6,552 nucleotides of DNA, from assembly GCA_017453765.1 (NCBI GenBank), contig JAFTEG010000091.1, positions 1 to 6,552 of the forward strand, given 5' to 3'. Position 1 is the stretch's first letter, and each line of letters starts with the position of its first letter. A program made the position numbers and the translations under genes. Below, piece by piece: positions 5,693-6,552 of the stretch. The DNA comes from Selenomonadaceae bacterium (GTDB lineage Bacteria; Bacillota; Negativicutes; Selenomonadales; Selenomonadaceae). Under the pieces are notes generated by a model that worked only from the letters and a program-made list of their open reading frames with translations, was not told the origin of the DNA and searched no databases.

Positions 5693-5989
5693 CTAAGCAG
5701 TTGCAACAGCCTCTACAGCGTGAACGCTGATTTTTCTGCGATAACGTCCGAGTCTTTCAAATTTTACTTTACCATCAATTTTAGCAAAAAGCGTATCGTC
5801 ATTGCCACGACCTACATTAGTGCCGGGATGAAAGTGCGTACCGCGTTGACGAACTAAAATACTGCCTGCAGTCACGAGCGTGCCTTCCTGCTCCTTGACG
5901 CCCAAGCGTTTGGATTCGCTGTCACGTCCGTTTCTTGTCGAGCTTACGCCTTTTTTATGTGCGAATAACTGTAAATCAAATTCAAACAA
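5693..5989 (-). CDS. rpmA: Large ribosomal subunit protein bL27 (precursor)
   Basis: This 98-residue precursor of L27 is the 50S protein whose N-terminus reaches the peptidyl-transferase centre. The body is typical: [20 protein letters not shown], then [31 protein letters not shown] and VKFERLGR. The N-terminal nine residues, MFEFDLQLF, form the Firmicutes-type extension cut by Prp before Ala10 (compare LNLQFF/A in Staphylococcus), which exposes the mature AHKKG end. Start: TTG 5987-5989, placed 7 nt after GGAGGT (5997-6002). A GTG at 5996-5998 overlaps that Shine-Dalgarno and is rejected. The TTG lies inside the end of prp (8-nt overlap), so translation of substrate and protease is probably coupled. 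A strong terminator follows. Confidence 0.97.
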   Translation of the reverse strand: MFEFDLQLFAHKKGVSSTRNGRDSESKRLGVKEQEGTLVTAGSILVRQRGTHFHPGTNVGRGNDDTLFAKIDGKVKFERLGRYRRKISVHAVEAVATA

Positions 5990-6368
5990 AGTTTTCACCT
6001 CCGATAATGGTAACAGGCGACAAAATATTTTCTGTCGAAGAGTCGGCATTTTCCGGCTTAACGGTCAACGTGACGGCTTGCGGTGCAAGTTTTTCAATTT
6101 CACGAATACCGATAAGCATGGTTTGAAATACGGCTTCGGTGCGATCGTCCGGCGGTGAGATTAACCTCATTGAAAGTTTGCCGCTGGCAAAATCGCCTTT
6201 AAAGCTACACTTCAAATGATTGGCAATGCACATATACGCCGCCTGCGAAACGGTAGAAACACCTGCGCAGTAAATATCACTGCCGCGCGGCGCTTGGTTG
6301 CTGTGACCGTCAATTTCAAAGCCGACAATTTTTCCGTCCGCCTGCGTGTAAATCTCCGCGACAATCAT
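5982..6368 (-). CDS. prp: Ribosomal-processing cysteine protease Prp
   Basis: This 128-residue cysteine protease removes the N-terminal extension of L27. The catalytic pair lies exactly where it does in the characterised S. aureus enzyme: His22 in DGHS and Cys34 in DIYCAGVS, followed by a conserved Ser/Thr-rich helix (TVSQAA). The adjacent rpmA encodes the cognate LQLF/A site. The C-terminal 20-25 residues (after about 103) are longer than in many Prp proteins and carry the rpmA Shine-Dalgarno in their coding sequence. Start: ATG 6366-6368. Unusually, no Shine-Dalgarno precedes it; the upstream bases form a GC-rich hairpin belonging to the putative insertion element. In most Firmicutes rplU lies immediately upstream; it is not within the 184 nt available here. 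Confidence 0.95.
   Translation of the reverse strand: MIVAEIYTQADGKIVGFEIDGHSNQAPRGSDIYCAGVSTVSQAAYMCIANHLKCSFKGDFASGKLSMRLISPPDDRTEAVFQTMLIGIREIEKLAPQAVTLTVKPENADSSTENILSPVTIIGGENFV
5997..6002 (-). promoter_or_regulatory. Ribosome binding site that decides the rpmA start
   Basis: GGAGGT inside the prp coding sequence, 7 nt before TTG 5987-5989. It excludes the GTG at 5996-5998, which overlaps the site, and gives the expected short L27 leader peptide. Confidence 0.85.
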
Positions 6369-6375
6369 CAAATTT

Positions 6376-6420
6376 GCGCGGTGGATACCCCTGCTTTAGA
6401 TGTGGGGGAGGAAACCGCGC
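6376..6420 (-). repeat. Two-tier hairpin, probable right-end structure of an IS200/IS605-type element
   Basis: GCGCGGT (6376-6382) and ACCGCGC (6414-6420) are perfect inverted repeats. Inside them CCCC (6388-6391) pairs with GGGG (6404-6407) around a 12-nt loop. On the minus strand the order is CGCGGTTTCCTCCCCC, loop, AGCAGGGGTATCCACCGC. This resembles from memory the terminal hairpin of IS200/IS605 tnpB transcripts (TTTCCTCCCC...GGGGTATCC). It ends 7 nt before the prp ATG. A bidirectional terminator is less likely because neither side carries a T-run. Confidence 0.6.
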
Positions 6421-6552
6421 CCTCCTTTCGTTTTGAATCCTCCAAAGAGGAGCGGGCATAAATGCTTTTAAAGCCGCCGCCCGCAAGCGTAGAAATCCTT
6501 CGCCAATGTTATCCTGCGGTTTACGTGGCAACAGCACTGTTCCTACCCCTCA
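6376..6552 (-). mobile_element. Probable 3' end of an IS200/IS605 (TnpB) element, omega-RNA region; runs off right edge
   Basis: This 177-nt stretch is richer in G+C than its neighbours and holds no convincing gene. It ends in the two-tier hairpin just described. Upstream of that hairpin it has further self-complementary blocks: CTCCT near 6440 can pair with either TGGAGG or AGGAGG, as in structured guide-scaffold RNAs. In the minus frame that starts at 6552 it opens with TGA (6550-6552), a possible tnpB stop. Identification rests on recalled similarity of the hairpin and on its position against prp. The TnpB protein itself would lie beyond the window and is not seen. Confidence 0.5.

Noticed and set aside
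6376..6420. Hairpin upstream of prp as a riboswitch or L21 leader
   Set aside because: It has no T-run, no known ribosomal-protein leader features that I can recognise, and the structure looks more like an IS200/IS605 right end; kept as a possible alternative only.
6316..6537. Minus-strand open frame of 73 codons across the right edge and into prp
   Set aside because: It overlaps the confident prp start, begins with a GTG lacking a ribosome binding site, and reads through the hairpin; it is explained as read-through of the element end.

Overview
The window reads as a segment of a Gram-positive-lineage (Firmicutes/Bacillota) chromosome. Two genes anchor this: rpmA encodes an L27 with the Firmicutes-type cleavable N-terminus (LQLF before AHKKG), and directly upstream lies prp, the protease that removes it. 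The L27 sequence (LQLFAHKKG..., [15 protein letters not shown]) looks most like Negativicutes/Selenomonadales, but that finer placement is my inference. All convincing genes lie on the minus strand, so the biological order runs from right to left. TTG is used as a start codon unusually often (four of six intact genes).

Right edge to centre: positions 6376-6552 look like the 3' end (right end / omega-RNA region) of an IS200/IS605-type element lying against the start of prp, where rplU (L21) would normally be. Next come prp and rpmA, overlapping by 8 nt, then a strong intrinsic terminator. An 80-nt gap follows with 3.25 copies of an 8-bp, GATC-containing tandem repeat. After it is a two-gene operon: a YdjC/ChbG/HpnK-type deacetylase and a small four-helix GtrA membrane protein.

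Centre: after an extended -10 promoter, the largest gene encodes an 865-residue protein. Its N-terminal half is an APC-superfamily (amino acid permease-like) transporter. Its C-terminal half is a histidine-kinase DHp-like plus HATPase module. The ATP-binding boxes are intact but the phospho-acceptor histidine of the H-box is replaced by threonine. This transporter/pseudo-kinase fusion is the most unusual object in the window.

Left part: behind the fusion gene is a short, frameshifted remnant of the C-terminus of a UDP-glucose 6-dehydrogenase (ugd). Next is a family 2 glycosyltransferase with a poly-C9 (G9 on the given strand) tract in its coding sequence, a candidate phase-variable tract. Last is a cytidine-deaminase-fold gene that has lost all three zinc-ligand cysteines and carries an in-frame TAG.

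Functionally the window splits into a housekeeping ribosomal cassette at the right and an accessory segment dominated by glycan/lipid-carrier functions (deacetylase, GtrA, glycosyltransferase, ugd remnant). Gene decay, simple-sequence tracts and the IS end suggest the segment is rearranging. No response regulator for the kinase-like protein, no tRNA, no rRNA and no CRISPR array is visible.
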